From Scytonema millei VB511283 (GTDB taxonomy: Bacteria > Cyanobacteriota > Cyanobacteriia > Cyanobacteriales > Chroococcidiopsidaceae), in assembly GCF_000817735.3 (NCBI RefSeq), contig NZ_JTJC03000001.1, positions 381,710 through 445,709 on the forward strand: a DNA stretch of 64,000 bases, written 5' to 3'. This document shows, piece by piece, positions 1 through 7,481 of this stretch. Under the pieces are notes generated by a model. It did not search any database, was not told the DNA's origin, and was given only the letters and a program-made list of their open reading frames with translations. A program made the position numbers and the translations under genes. Numbering within the stretch: the first letter of the stretch is position 1; every line of letters starts with the position of its first letter.

Positions 1-516
1 GGGGAAAGGAGCCAATAGCGATTGGGTAATTTCCGCTTCGCCGAGAATCAGCTGCCAGTGGTGTAAGCCCAATTCATTCAAGCACTCAGCTAGGAGCAAT
101 AACACTTCAGCGTCAGCCAGTAATCCTTCGCTACCCAGCAACTCCACCCCAGTTTGATAAAACTCCAACTGGCGATTGTGGCTGCTATCGGGCGTGCGGC
201 AAAAGACGTTAGCGTTGTAGTAGAGGCGTTGCGGAAAGGTCGCTCCTGCCATCCGAGTTACAGCAGTGCGAGCGATCGAGGCTGTCAATTCTGGACGCAA
301 CCCCAATTCTTCCTCGCGATCCTGAACTTGGATCACCGTCGATCGCTGAATTGCTCCTCCAGCCATCAGCGTATCTAACCGTTCGAGGGTTGAAGTAATG
401 ATGCGGTGATAGCCCCAACGATGAAATACCTGCTGCAACCGTTCTTCGACCCAGTGTTTCTGAGCCACATCTAAGGGTAATAAATCTCTTGCTCCCGCAG
501 GCGATTGGTAGACCAT
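1..516 (-). CDS. hisZ: HisZ, ATP phosphoribosyltransferase regulatory subunit (5' part; gene runs off the left edge)
   Basis: HisZ is a catalytically inactive relative of histidyl-tRNA synthetase that partners the short form of HisG in the first step of histidine synthesis. On the minus strand an open frame starts at an ATG at 514-516 and stays open to position 1, giving 172 residues. The start reads MVYQSPAGARDLLP, followed by WGYHRIITSTLERLD and LRPELTASIART, and later RLYYNANVF and QTGVELLGS. These are the class II synthetase-like motifs typical of cyanobacterial HisZ. The C-terminal half is outside the window. Identification by sequence recall is strong; the only alternative is true HisRS, and the PAGARDLLPLD opening favours HisZ. 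Confidence 0.9.
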   Translation of the reverse strand, partial: MVYQSPAGARDLLPLDVAQKHWVEERLQQVFHRWGYHRIITSTLERLDTLMAGGAIQRSTVIQVQDREEELGLRPELTASIARTAVTRMAGATFPQRLYYNANVFCRTPDSSHNRQLEFYQTGVELLGSEGLLADAEVLLLLAECLNELGLHHWQLILGEAEITQSLLAPFP

Positions 517-526
517 TGATTTTTGT

Positions 527-1486
527 TTATTTTTTCTTGCCTCCAAATAGACCGCCAAACATTCCCCCACTTCCAGATGGTTCTGATGGTTTTTTCGACG
601 CAGTTTTAGATGCAGTTTTATCAGAAGTGGCTGTTTGAGTGCCAGCTTTACTCGCCAGCCGATCTAACAGTTGTTTTCCTTCTAGGGCGATCGGATCTTT
701 AGGGTCTAATTGTAGGGCTTTGTTAATATGTACCTTAGCCATAGTAGCCTGATTCTGCTTCAAATAAACCGTGCCAATTAAGCTATGACAGCGACTATTA
801 TTTGGCTCTAGTTTCAGCGCGTCTTTTAGCTCTACACTCGCTGGGGCGAAGAGATTCTTTTCCATCAAGGACTGGGCGCGACGAAGATAAGGTTCGGCTG
901 GCGATGGAGGTGACTCTGGCTCAGTTGGGGGAGGCGAAGATGCTGTCGGTCGAGAATGTTGGCTGGGAACCACAGATGGCACAGTCGTTCTAGCAACCAT
1001 AAACCCAGTACCACCTTTACGCCCTAAGTAGACTAGGTTTAATTCGCTGATTTGACTAATTGTAGGGATAATTCTTTCGAGAGATTCATACTGTTGTTTT
1101 GTCACTTCAGCGATCGCTTTTTGATATACCTGGTCGATATCTGTACTGTGTTGAAGTTGGATCGATCGTTCGTTTTTGAGCGAAATGCTAGTTGTATCCT
1201 GAGCTAACCGCTTGCCCATCTCCCGCAGCGTCACCATGTATTCAACACGACTGTAATCCTGGGATAATTTTTTATAAGCGGGATTGACAAGCTTGGACAA
1301 AATATGATTTGCCGCTTGTTTATCTGAAATACTTTTAGCCGTGCAAGTATCGGGATGCAAGCAGCGAGCAATAATCAGATAGCGTTTGCGAATTTCTTTA
1401 AAGTCGGCATCAATTGGAACGCCCAAAATTGCATGGCAATCTGTGAAGTCAAATAAAAATAATCCGCCATCAATCTTAAAAGACAT
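527..1486 (-). CDS. J-domain protein with C-terminal TPR repeats
   Basis: The first 70 residues form a DnaJ-type J domain (CHAILGVPIDADFKEIRKRY) with an intact HPD tripeptide in ARCLHPDTC, so it should stimulate an Hsp70 ATPase. The middle is a predicted helical region. A Pro/Ser-rich linker (SSPPPTEPESPPSPAEP) leads to two TPR-like units (LFAPASVELKDALKLEPNN, TMAKVHINKALQLDPKD). The tail is Lys/Ser-rich and ends in GGMFGGLFGGKKK. I start at the ATG at 1486 (319 residues). An in-frame GTG lies five codons upstream, but it overlaps the AGAGGTGAG ribosome site that better serves the ATG. The gene is 10 bases downstream of the hisZ start region on the same strand. The client is unknown. Confidence 0.8.
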   Translation of the reverse strand: MSFKIDGGLFLFDFTDCHAILGVPIDADFKEIRKRYLIIARCLHPDTCTAKSISDKQAANHILSKLVNPAYKKLSQDYSRVEYMVTLREMGKRLAQDTTSISLKNERSIQLQHSTDIDQVYQKAIAEVTKQQYESLERIIPTISQISELNLVYLGRKGGTGFMVARTTVPSVVPSQHSRPTASSPPPTEPESPPSPAEPYLRRAQSLMEKNLFAPASVELKDALKLEPNNSRCHSLIGTVYLKQNQATMAKVHINKALQLDPKDPIALEGKQLLDRLASKAGTQTATSDKTASKTASKKPSEPSGSGGMFGGLFGGKKK

Positions 1487-1583
1487 ATGTTTTTGTCTCA
1501 CCTCTGCCTATTGCACGATCGCTGGAATGTGATATTAGCGTGGTTTGGTTATCACCACCGATCTAATAATTCCCAGATTGTGG

Positions 1584-2414
1584 CTAGGGATTATAATGAC
1601 TCCAAGTTGATAGTGGTGGCACTTGAAGTAGTTCTTGGCTGAGACTTGGATGAATTAGTCCGTTTGTGGCTAAAATTCTGCCAGTTGCTAAGTCGATTGG
1701 GCTACCATCATAGGCACTGACTTGACCCCCTGCTGCTTTGAGAATGGCAATTCCAGCAGCAATATCCCATAGAGAAATTCCCCGTTCCCAGTAGCCATCA
1801 ACGCGCCCGCTGGCAACATAAGCTAAGTCTAAAGCTGCTGCGCCGCTGCGTCTAACTCCTTGAGTCAGGTGAGTCAAATGACAGAATTCGGCATAGTTAT
1901 TATCGGCTGTTTCGCGGCGATCGTAGGCGAAACCAGTTACCAGAAGACACTTACTCAGTTCGGCTGTGGTTGAAACGCTTATAGGTTTGCGGTTACAGGT
2001 CGCGATCGTCCCTTTTGCCCCTCGGAACAATTCATCACGATAAGGATCGAAAATGACTCCAACCTGTGGAACTCCAGCCACTAATAACCCAATGGAAATG
2101 GCGAAACAAGGATATTGATGCGCGAAATTTGTCGTTCCATCTAAAGGATCGATCGCCCAACAAAATTCGCTGTCTGCATTCCCCAGCTTGCCCGATTCTT
2201 CCGCTAGAATGGCATGGTCGGGAAAATGCCGCTGTAAGACTTCTAAAACTACTACTTCCGATGCTTTATCGGCAGCAGTGACTAAATCTCCACCCCGTCC
2301 TTTTTCTCTAACTTCTTCTAACTTACCTAAATAGCCCAGCAAAACTGCACCCGCAGATAAGGCGGCTTCTGTAGCAATATCTAGGAAGATTTGGAGTTGT
2401 CGATCGTTTGTCAT
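1584..2414 (-). CDS. Inositol monophosphatase family phosphatase (SuhB/IMPase type)
   Basis: This 276-residue protein has the full IMPase signature: the metal-binding EES in HAILAEESGK, the WAIDPLDGTTNFAHQ motif, and the C-terminal WERGISLWDIAAGIAIL motif with the third metal-binding Asp. Family members hydrolyse myo-inositol 1-phosphate or related sugar phosphates with Mg2+. Length and motif spacing are normal. It ends 98 bases after the J-domain gene start and lies just downstream of a nuclease-like lipoprotein gene on the same strand. The exact substrate (inositol-P, histidinol-P, fructose-1,6-P2 or PAP) cannot be read from sequence. Confidence 0.9.
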   Translation of the reverse strand: MTNDRQLQIFLDIATEAALSAGAVLLGYLGKLEEVREKGRGGDLVTAADKASEVVVLEVLQRHFPDHAILAEESGKLGNADSEFCWAIDPLDGTTNFAHQYPCFAISIGLLVAGVPQVGVIFDPYRDELFRGAKGTIATCNRKPISVSTTAELSKCLLVTGFAYDRRETADNNYAEFCHLTHLTQGVRRSGAAALDLAYVASGRVDGYWERGISLWDIAAGIAILKAAGGQVSAYDGSPIDLATGRILATNGLIHPSLSQELLQVPPLSTWSHYNP

Positions 2415-2470
2415 TAGTAGTTGGTTGACGGTTAACGGTTGACAGTTGTTGGTTGATTCTTTTCCCCCTC
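2415..2470. repeat. Short tandem repeat patch (GTTGACGGTT type)
   Basis: Degenerate heptamer/octamer runs (TTGGTTGACGGTTAACGG, TTGACAGTTGTTGG) fill the gap between the IMPase start and the stop of the upstream lipoprotein. They continue into its last codons, encoding the QPTTVNR tail. The same repeat family recurs at many spacers in this window. Confidence 0.7.
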
Positions 2471-3061
2471 AGCTTCCTCAGCTCTCTTTCCCCCGACTCC
2501 CGACCCCGCCATTTGCCGAAATTCAGCCGGGGTTTGCCGCATTGGTTGTTTCACATCCCACACGCCACGCCCGATAATTCTTGCCCAGGCTTGCGCTTTT
2601 TCCAAGCGATCGTCATACTTCCGATCGCGCGATCGCCCATCCCACAAAACGTATCCCTCTTTTAGGAGTTGCTCGTTCAACAATTTGCCATTTTGCCACA
2701 CATAAGCCCACTGTCGCTCAAATTTATCTGGCTGTCCGTCAAGTTCTAAGGTAACTGTCTTCCCGTTGACCATTGCTTCTAACTGCTGTTTAGCTGCTTG
2801 TCCCCAAGGCTGTTGCTGGAGATCTGGGGCTTCAATTCCCGAAAGTCTCACCTTGAAAGCCTCCCCTCTACTTATCGCTTCTAGAGTTTGTCCGCTGACT
2901 ACACGCACAACCTGCGCTTGCATTCCGTTATCGATCGCACGAGACTGACAACCCTGAATAAACAAGAGTGGGAGAAAAAGAAGGGAGACAAGGAAGACAC
3001 GGGAGAAACTACTACTCACTAACTGATAACTGATAACTGATAACTGATGACTATTCTTCAT
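2432..3061 (-). CDS. Thermonuclease (SNase)-like lipoprotein with degenerate metal site
   Basis: From the ATG at 3059-3061 the product is 209 residues. A hydrophobic segment (VFLVSLLFLPLLFIQGC) ends in a lipobox with cysteine, predicting a lipid-anchored exported protein. The rest follows the staphylococcal nuclease fold: VVRVVSGQTLEA, VRLSGIEAPD, WGQAAKQQLE, DKFERQWAYVW, LLNEQLLKEGYV, GRGVWD. The usual acidic DGDT calcium motif reads SGQT and the usual D-x-P-E reads E-A-P-D, while the two catalytic arginines are kept. Activity may therefore be weak or lost. The start overlaps the end of the ferredoxin gene by 11 bases. Residues 5-14 (HQLSVISYQL) are encoded by a TTATCAG tandem repeat, and the tail by another repeat. 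Confidence 0.75.
   Translation of the reverse strand: MKNSHQLSVISYQLVSSSFSRVFLVSLLFLPLLFIQGCQSRAIDNGMQAQVVRVVSGQTLEAISRGEAFKVRLSGIEAPDLQQQPWGQAAKQQLEAMVNGKTVTLELDGQPDKFERQWAYVWQNGKLLNEQLLKEGYVLWDGRSRDRKYDDRLEKAQAWARIIGRGVWDVKQPMRQTPAEFRQMAGSGVGGKRAEEAEGEKNQPTTVNR
3021..3050. repeat. TGATAAC tandem heptamer repeat inside coding sequence
   Basis: Four consecutive copies of a TGATAAC-type heptamer. Read on the minus strand they form codons 5-14 of the nuclease-like lipoprotein, just upstream of its signal peptide core. Confidence 0.8.
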
Positions 3062-3413
3062 CCAAAGGCAATCCTGCCCTAACTTTACCTTTGGCAAAAT
3101 AACGCCCAAATTGCAGTTCGTAAACTTCATCTTCGTCTTGGGTTTCTACTTCCATGTCAGAACGGGCATAGCTGACACATAACAGAGCATAACCGCGATC
3201 GCGTAATTCTGGTGAAAGTCCCATTGCTTCTGGCTGATACACTTCTCCTGATAACACTCTGACAGCGCAAGTCGTACAAGCACCATTGCGACAAGAAAAT
3301 GGTAATTCTACCCCTTGTTGTTCTGCCGAGCGCAAAATGTATTGGTCTGCGGGGACTTCGACAGTATGAATTGTACCGTTGGCGCGATCGTGTATCCGAA
3401 TTGTGTGTGTCAT
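3051..3413 (-). CDS. Plant-type [2Fe-2S] ferredoxin with C-terminal extension (FdC2-like)
   Basis: A 120-residue ferredoxin with the four cluster cysteines in CRNGACTTC and the later LLCVS. The domain matches photosynthetic PetF. It is extended by about 25 residues at the C-terminus, including EVYELQFGRYFAKGKVRAG. That extension resembles the FdC2 class of plants and the Synechocystis Fed2 type, which are thought to differ from PetF in redox potential and partner choice (recalled, not tested here). It is the first gene of a two-gene unit with the downstream lipoprotein. Spacing to the divergent tRNA-Ser promoter is about 85 bases. Confidence 0.88.
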   Translation of the reverse strand: MTHTIRIHDRANGTIHTVEVPADQYILRSAEQQGVELPFSCRNGACTTCAVRVLSGEVYQPEAMGLSPELRDRGYALLCVSYARSDMEVETQDEDEVYELQFGRYFAKGKVRAGLPLDEE

Positions 3414-3497
3414 GGGAAATTTTGAATTTTAGATTTTGGAGCCACTGCCTTGCGGAGGTTTCATCTGCTAAAGCGCGTGACACGATTTTAGATTGGT

Positions 3498-3525
3498 TTG
3501 AAAATATTCTTTTCTATTGTATGAT
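3498..3525 (+). promoter_or_regulatory. Sigma70-type promoter for tRNA-Ser
   Basis: TTGAAA at 3498-3503 and TATGAT at 3520-3525 are separated by 16 bases. Each is one mismatch from consensus. The predicted start would fall about 10 bases ahead of the mature tRNA 5' end. Confidence 0.6.
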
Positions 3526-3542
3526 GGGAGATCGCGACACCT

Positions 3543-3629
3543 GGAGAGGTGGCCGAGTGGTTGAAGGCGCAGCACTGGAAATGCTGTTTGGGGGCAACTT
3601 CAACGTGGGTTCGAATCCCACCCTCTCCG
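3543..3629 (+). tRNA. trnS-GGA: tRNA-Ser (anticodon GGA)
   Basis: A class II tRNA. The acceptor stem GGAGAGG pairs with CCTCTCC (3622-3628) with discriminator G at 3629. The anticodon stem CAGCA/TGCTG carries loop CTGGAAA, so the anticodon is GGA at 3577-3579. There is a long variable arm, and the T-arm contains GGGTTCGAATCCC. CCA is not encoded. Confidence 0.96.
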
Positions 3630-3654
3630 TTGAAATTTCATACGTCGATTAAAA

Positions 3655-3682
3655 GTAGGGGCGCACAACTGTGCGTCCCTAC
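3655..3682. terminator. GTAGGGGCGCAC palindromic repeat, probable bidirectional terminator
   Basis: A 12-bp stem with one G-T pair (3655-3666 with 3671-3682) and loop AACT. It lies between tRNA-Ser and the convergent hemerythrin gene. It is one of four related palindromes in the window. Confidence 0.65.
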
Positions 3683-3728
3683 AAATTTACGTTCCACTAG
3701 AATTAATCTTTGGTATTACCGCATCAGC

Positions 3729-4769
3729 CTAGCTGACAACGCCCATTTCTTGTTGTGCTTTGGCTTTAGCAGCTTTGAAGTCGCTAGCCATTTGCTCGCT
3801 TTGGTCGCTACTGAGGTTGTTGCGAATTGCGGTAAACATGTCGAACTCTTCTTGACGAATGTGATCGCCAACAGCATCCATCAGTTGCTTAACTTTATCT
3901 TTGAACTGTGAATTAGAAGGATCGATCGCTTTAATCTCGTCTAATTTGGTTCTGAATTCAGCTTGCTCGCTGTAGAGTTCTTGAACTTTATCTTCTGGAT
4001 AGAAAGCACGCACTCTAGGATAGACCACTTCCTCTTCGGCGATCGAATGAGCCAATAGATCTTTGTAGATTTGACCGAAGTACTCTTGGATCTTCTGAGG
4101 ATTGTCACTCTGCAACAACTCAGTGAACAGTGTATTCACTTTGCTGTGATCTGCACGAATCAGATCTTGGACGTTCATATCCTTCTTATCAGAAGTTTGG
4201 GTAACGGCACTACCGACTACGCCAGAGAAAGCAGCAACCGCGTCTTGTACCCGCGCCCATAGCCCTTGATCTGCATCCTTACCAGTCAACTCACGAGTCC
4301 CAACTTGCTCTAATATTCCTTTGAGCTGTTCTTGGTGCGCTCTGTTTTCAAAGTTAACTGTATTTAAAGGACCGAACGCTATATCAACATCTGCACCTAC
4401 GACTTGAGCAGCTTTGTGCAACATGATACCGGTCATTGCTTGTCCGTGTTTGAGCAGTTCGTGCTGAGCGAACTTATCATACAAAGACAATTCAGACCCT
4501 TGCATCATTTCCTTGGTCTTTTCGATTAGCTCCTGTGTAGCCTTTCTGGGTTCTCCCTGAATACCATATTGCACGATGACAGTCTCAATAACGCCCAAGT
4601 TCTTGCGATCGGAATCGAGCATTTCTTGCAGGCGCTTTTGAATTTCCGAATCGTTGATTTGTCCTAGCAGTGTCTCTTCGTTAGAAATTATTAACTCTTG
4701 TAGAGCTTTTACGTCAGCTAGTTTAACCGCAATAGCAGAACGCTTGGTATCGTCTAATGTTACGACCAT
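3729..4769 (-). CDS. Two-domain protein: ferritin-like helical domain plus hemerythrin (HHE) domain
   Basis: The protein has 346 residues. Residues 1-170 form an all-helical domain with repeated Glu/His residues (EETLLGQI, KFAQHELLKHGQAM), resembling ferritin-like or DUF892-type bundles. Residues 195-320 are an HHE cation-binding domain with likely diiron ligands in RADHSKVNTLF, LLAHSIAEEEVVYP and VGDHIRQEEFDMF. Members of this family bind O2 or iron or act in oxidative and NO stress. A small hydrophobic stretch (AAFSGVVGSAVT) joins the domains. The gene is monocistronic, has a long upstream region and converges on the tRNA-Ser terminator. Confidence 0.82.
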   Translation of the reverse strand: MVVTLDDTKRSAIAVKLADVKALQELIISNEETLLGQINDSEIQKRLQEMLDSDRKNLGVIETVIVQYGIQGEPRKATQELIEKTKEMMQGSELSLYDKFAQHELLKHGQAMTGIMLHKAAQVVGADVDIAFGPLNTVNFENRAHQEQLKGILEQVGTRELTGKDADQGLWARVQDAVAAFSGVVGSAVTQTSDKKDMNVQDLIRADHSKVNTLFTELLQSDNPQKIQEYFGQIYKDLLAHSIAEEEVVYPRVRAFYPEDKVQELYSEQAEFRTKLDEIKAIDPSNSQFKDKVKQLMDAVGDHIRQEEFDMFTAIRNNLSSDQSEQMASDFKAAKAKAQQEMGVVS

Positions 4770-5135
4770 CTTTTCCAGTTCCTCTCAATATTTTTGTATG
4801 TATCGGCTACATCTTTTAGGTTGTCACGCAGATTGCCCAATTCCATCTTTCTTTTGATGGATCGGTAGCATAGTTAGAAAAAACCAGTCAAAAGGTGGAA
4901 AAAGGCTCAGAGATACCTAATTAATTTGGCTTATAGGTGATATTTCTTGTCAGGCTTTTTGAAGTGAAAAAATTAAAATTTGTTTAAGGAAGATTTGTCT
5001 ATTGGCTAAAAATCTACTGATGCCTTGATATAGGTTGACTCAACGTAGAATCTCCTCCACCACAAGACAGATACACAACGTTTGACAAATCGTTAGATTG
5101 ACTCAAGAGGAGCAAACTAAGGGTATAAGATTCGG
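4770..5135. other. Divergent upstream region (hemerythrin / DUF2993)
   Basis: A 366-bp spacer between two divergent genes. It is AT-rich. It contains TTGACA at 5082-5087 and an AAGAGGAG tract about 24 bases before the rightward start, but no -10 that I trust. No gene or RNA was recognised. Confidence 0.5.
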
Positions 5136-5876
5136 ATGTCAGAACAACAAGGATTGGGAGAACAAGCGCTGAATAAAGCCGCAGAAATCGGGTTGTCTAG
5201 TCAACTCGATGAAGTAGAAAAGTTAAATGTAAACATTAAAACAGATCCGCTCAAAGCATTGCAAGGACAAGTAGACACGGTGGCGATCGCCGGTGAAGGA
5301 ATGGTGATGCAAAAAGACCTGCGAGTAGAAAAGATGGATATGCAGGTGGATAGCGTTGCCATTAACCCCCTCAGCGCGGCAATGGGTAAAATCGAGCTGA
5401 CTCAACCAACTCAAGGTAAGGCTCGCGTGGTTTTGACAGCAGCAGATATCAATCGTGCTTTCAACTCCGAGTACATCCGTCAGCAACTGCAAGCCACAAA
5501 AATTGATGTTAATGGGCAACAAATGACCGTAGTTCCCCAGCAGGTAGATTTCCAACTACCAGGTGAAGGAAAAGTGTCCTTGAATGCTAACGTCCGTTTG
5601 CAGGAAACTAACGAAACAAAGCAAGTGGCTTTTACTGCCGTACCGGAAGTTGCTTCCGGGGGACAAACTGTCACTTTACAAGATGTGCAATATGAAGACG
5701 AACAAGCACAATCTCCGGAGTTGACTAAGGCTTTAGTAGATGCAACCAGTGAAATTTTGAATCTGAGCAACTTTGACCTCGAAGGGATCTCTCTCCGTAT
5801 CAAAAATTTACAGATCGAAGCAGGAAAGATCGCCCTAATTGCAGAGGCTAATGTCACACAAATTCCATCAGCATGA
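5136..5876 (+). CDS. DUF2993 (LmeA-like) family protein
   Basis: The 246-residue product opens with SEQQGLGEQALNKAAEIGLSSQLD and continues with alternating beta-strands and motifs such as DSVAINPLSAAMGKIELT and VVLTAADINRAFNSEYI, which I recognise as cyanobacterial DUF2993. The family contains the mycobacterial mannosyltransferase LmeA and looks like a lipid- or polymer-binding beta fold. No signal peptide is visible, unlike many relatives, so it may act at the cytoplasmic face. No catalytic residue can be named. It is followed by a stem-loop at 5895 and the DUF2231 gene. Confidence 0.75.
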   Translation: MSEQQGLGEQALNKAAEIGLSSQLDEVEKLNVNIKTDPLKALQGQVDTVAIAGEGMVMQKDLRVEKMDMQVDSVAINPLSAAMGKIELTQPTQGKARVVLTAADINRAFNSEYIRQQLQATKIDVNGQQMTVVPQQVDFQLPGEGKVSLNANVRLQETNETKQVAFTAVPEVASGGQTVTLQDVQYEDEQAQSPELTKALVDATSEILNLSNFDLEGISLRIKNLQIEAGKIALIAEANVTQIPSA

Positions 5877-5894
5877 CTTGTAATTCGAGGAATT

Positions 5895-5938
5895 AGGGGT
5901 TAGCACTAACCCCTAGCCCCTAACCCCTAACCCCTAAC
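5895..5938. repeat. Hairpin plus tandem CCCCTAAC repeats
   Basis: AGGGGTTA (5895-5902) pairs with TAACCCCT (5907-5914) around a GCAC loop. Tandem CCCCTAGC/CCCCTAAC units follow, ending just before the next gene. This may act as a weak terminator. Confidence 0.6.
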
Positions 5939-5949
5939 AACTCACTCCT

Positions 5950-6492
5950 ATGGATACACAACAAAAAACAGGAACACCATATCCTGATATTCCCGCACTC
6001 GTAGAGAATGACGAGCGCGAATATCGCGACCCTGGTATTCCCAGCACAGTGGCAATAGTAGGTCATCCTCTGCATCCACTGCTTGTCACATTGCCAATCG
6101 CTTTTCTCGTTGGGTTAGCTGTAACTGACCTAGTTTATTGGTTGAATAAAGATCCCTTCTGGGCAAGAGCTTCTTTTTGGCTAGTGGTGGCTGGATTTGC
6201 TACTACCCTACCAGCAGCAGCTACGGGTTTAATGGATTTTTTGAGAATCGATCGCGTGCGTAAGCGCACAGCTGGTTTAGCGCATTTAGTTCTCAACATT
6301 ACTATTATTGTCTTAACGGGGATTAACCTCTTACTCCGGCTTAACAATGTAGTAGGGGCTATCTTACCCACAGGCTTGACACTTTCACTCATTACCGCAA
6401 CACTATTAGGGCTGTCCGGCTGGTATGGTGCAGAGCTAGTTTATCGACATAAAATTGCTGTAATTGGCAACACTAGCCGTTCAGAACCATAG
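5950..6492 (+). CDS. DUF2231 membrane protein
   Basis: The protein has 180 residues. After a charged N-terminus (residues 1-40) it carries the DUF2231 signature VAIVGHPLHPLLVTLPIAFLVG, with conserved His residues. Four hydrophobic helices follow (around 48-65, 78-98, 113-130 and 137-157). The family is widespread and its function is unknown. Related two-His membrane proteins often sit near haem, cytochrome or metal genes, but no such neighbour is present here. The start is the ATG 10 bases after the tandem repeat run. Confidence 0.82.
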   Translation: MDTQQKTGTPYPDIPALVENDEREYRDPGIPSTVAIVGHPLHPLLVTLPIAFLVGLAVTDLVYWLNKDPFWARASFWLVVAGFATTLPAAATGLMDFLRIDRVRKRTAGLAHLVLNITIIVLTGINLLLRLNNVVGAILPTGLTLSLITATLLGLSGWYGAELVYRHKIAVIGNTSRSEP

Positions 6493-6570
6493 CTAGTAAA
6501 TTGCATTCCAGGGCTAAAGGTAAGTTAATACAGCGAGTCTAAACAATTTGTGAATTTTGCGTGTCGATGA

Positions 6571-6605
6571 CTGACAGTTGACCGTTAACTGTCAGCCGTC
6601 AACTA
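6571..6605. repeat. CTGACAGTT inverted repeat
   Basis: A 9-bp inverted repeat (6571-6579 with 6587-6595) within the GTTGACGG repeat family, downstream of the DUF2231 gene. Possible terminator. Confidence 0.5.
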
Positions 6606-6677
6606 CCATAACAGTCGGTTCATGACTAAAATAGAATCGCTATATGTCAAATTAAATAACCTTTAGTCTTCAACTAA

Positions 6678-7088
6678 ATGCGATCGCCCGCTACTCAAAC
6701 TGCATACATAATTATTTCCTTGCTCGTCGTTACCACGATGGGCTTTCTTTTTAAGTTTTATACTGGCTTTGCCCAAGAGTGGTTTAATAATTACATAGCC
6801 GCAGTGTTTTACGAGATTTTCTGGTGTCTGCTAGCATTTTTATTTTGGCGCAGTAGCAATGCGATCGCTCGAATACCTATATGGGTTTTCACGATCACTT
6901 GTGGAATTGAATTTCTGCAATTGTGGCATCCTCCCCTACTAGAAAAAATCCGCTCCACTTTTATAGGAAGAACGCTACTCGGCTCCACCTTTTCTTTATG
7001 GGACTTTCCCCATTACGTACTGGGCTGTTTTTTAGGATGGCTGTGGTTGCAGCAATTAAAGGTAAAAGGACATGCAAAAAAGAGTTAA
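6678..7088 (+). CDS. DUF2809 family small membrane protein
   Basis: A 136-residue protein with four hydrophobic segments (about 9-27, 40-57, 66-77 and 112-127). It carries the DUF2809 signature pattern: GFLFKFYTG near the first helix, EFLQLWHPPLLEKIRST, and WDFPHYVLGCFLGW. No enzymatic role is established for the family. It is flanked by repeats on both sides and stands alone on its strand before the long leader of the Pap-type operon. Confidence 0.7.
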   Translation: MRSPATQTAYIIISLLVVTTMGFLFKFYTGFAQEWFNNYIAAVFYEIFWCLLAFLFWRSSNAIARIPIWVFTITCGIEFLQLWHPPLLEKIRSTFIGRTLLGSTFSLWDFPHYVLGCFLGWLWLQQLKVKGHAKKS

Positions 7089-7481
7089 AGTTAAACCAAA
7101 TTCCAAGCGACAGCAAGCATAGTCACCTTCCACCAAACGGTAAAATTAGGCGATCGCTGACAACTGATAACTAATAACTGTACGAGCGGGTTTAGCAAAT
7201 AGATTAACCGCTTCAGTAAGTCACTCGGCGCTTCATGCGCGCCCAAACAATAACTGATAACTGTATTCCGTAGGATCGCGTAATCCTCTTAATATTACGG
7301 AAAATTAATAGAAAAATCAGTGAATTTAAGGATGCTCGCCTAACTGACACACAGTTAAATATAAAAGTTAAATATGTAAAACAGGAAACTTTGTAAGCTT
7401 TAACGCTATAAAAAGTTAGCCTCGCGCTAGAAACTACACGGAAGAATCACCCGATTTTTCATGCATAGGAGTATTTCTTAA
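7089..7481. promoter_or_regulatory. Leader region upstream of the Pap-type operon
   Basis: A 393-bp noncoding region. Its left part holds TGATAACTG-type repeats (7158-7262). At 7266-7302 a two-level hairpin is visible: TTCCGTA with TACGGAA outside and AGGAT with ATCCT inside. The rest is AT-rich and must contain the operon promoter. I could not pick one -35/-10 pair with confidence. AGGAG at 7468-7472 sits 9 bases before the first ATG. Confidence 0.55.

Noticed and set aside
5895-5938. Telomere-like CCCCTAA run
   Set aside because: Only a few degenerate units in a bacterial spacer; the same class of short tandem repeats is found throughout the window.
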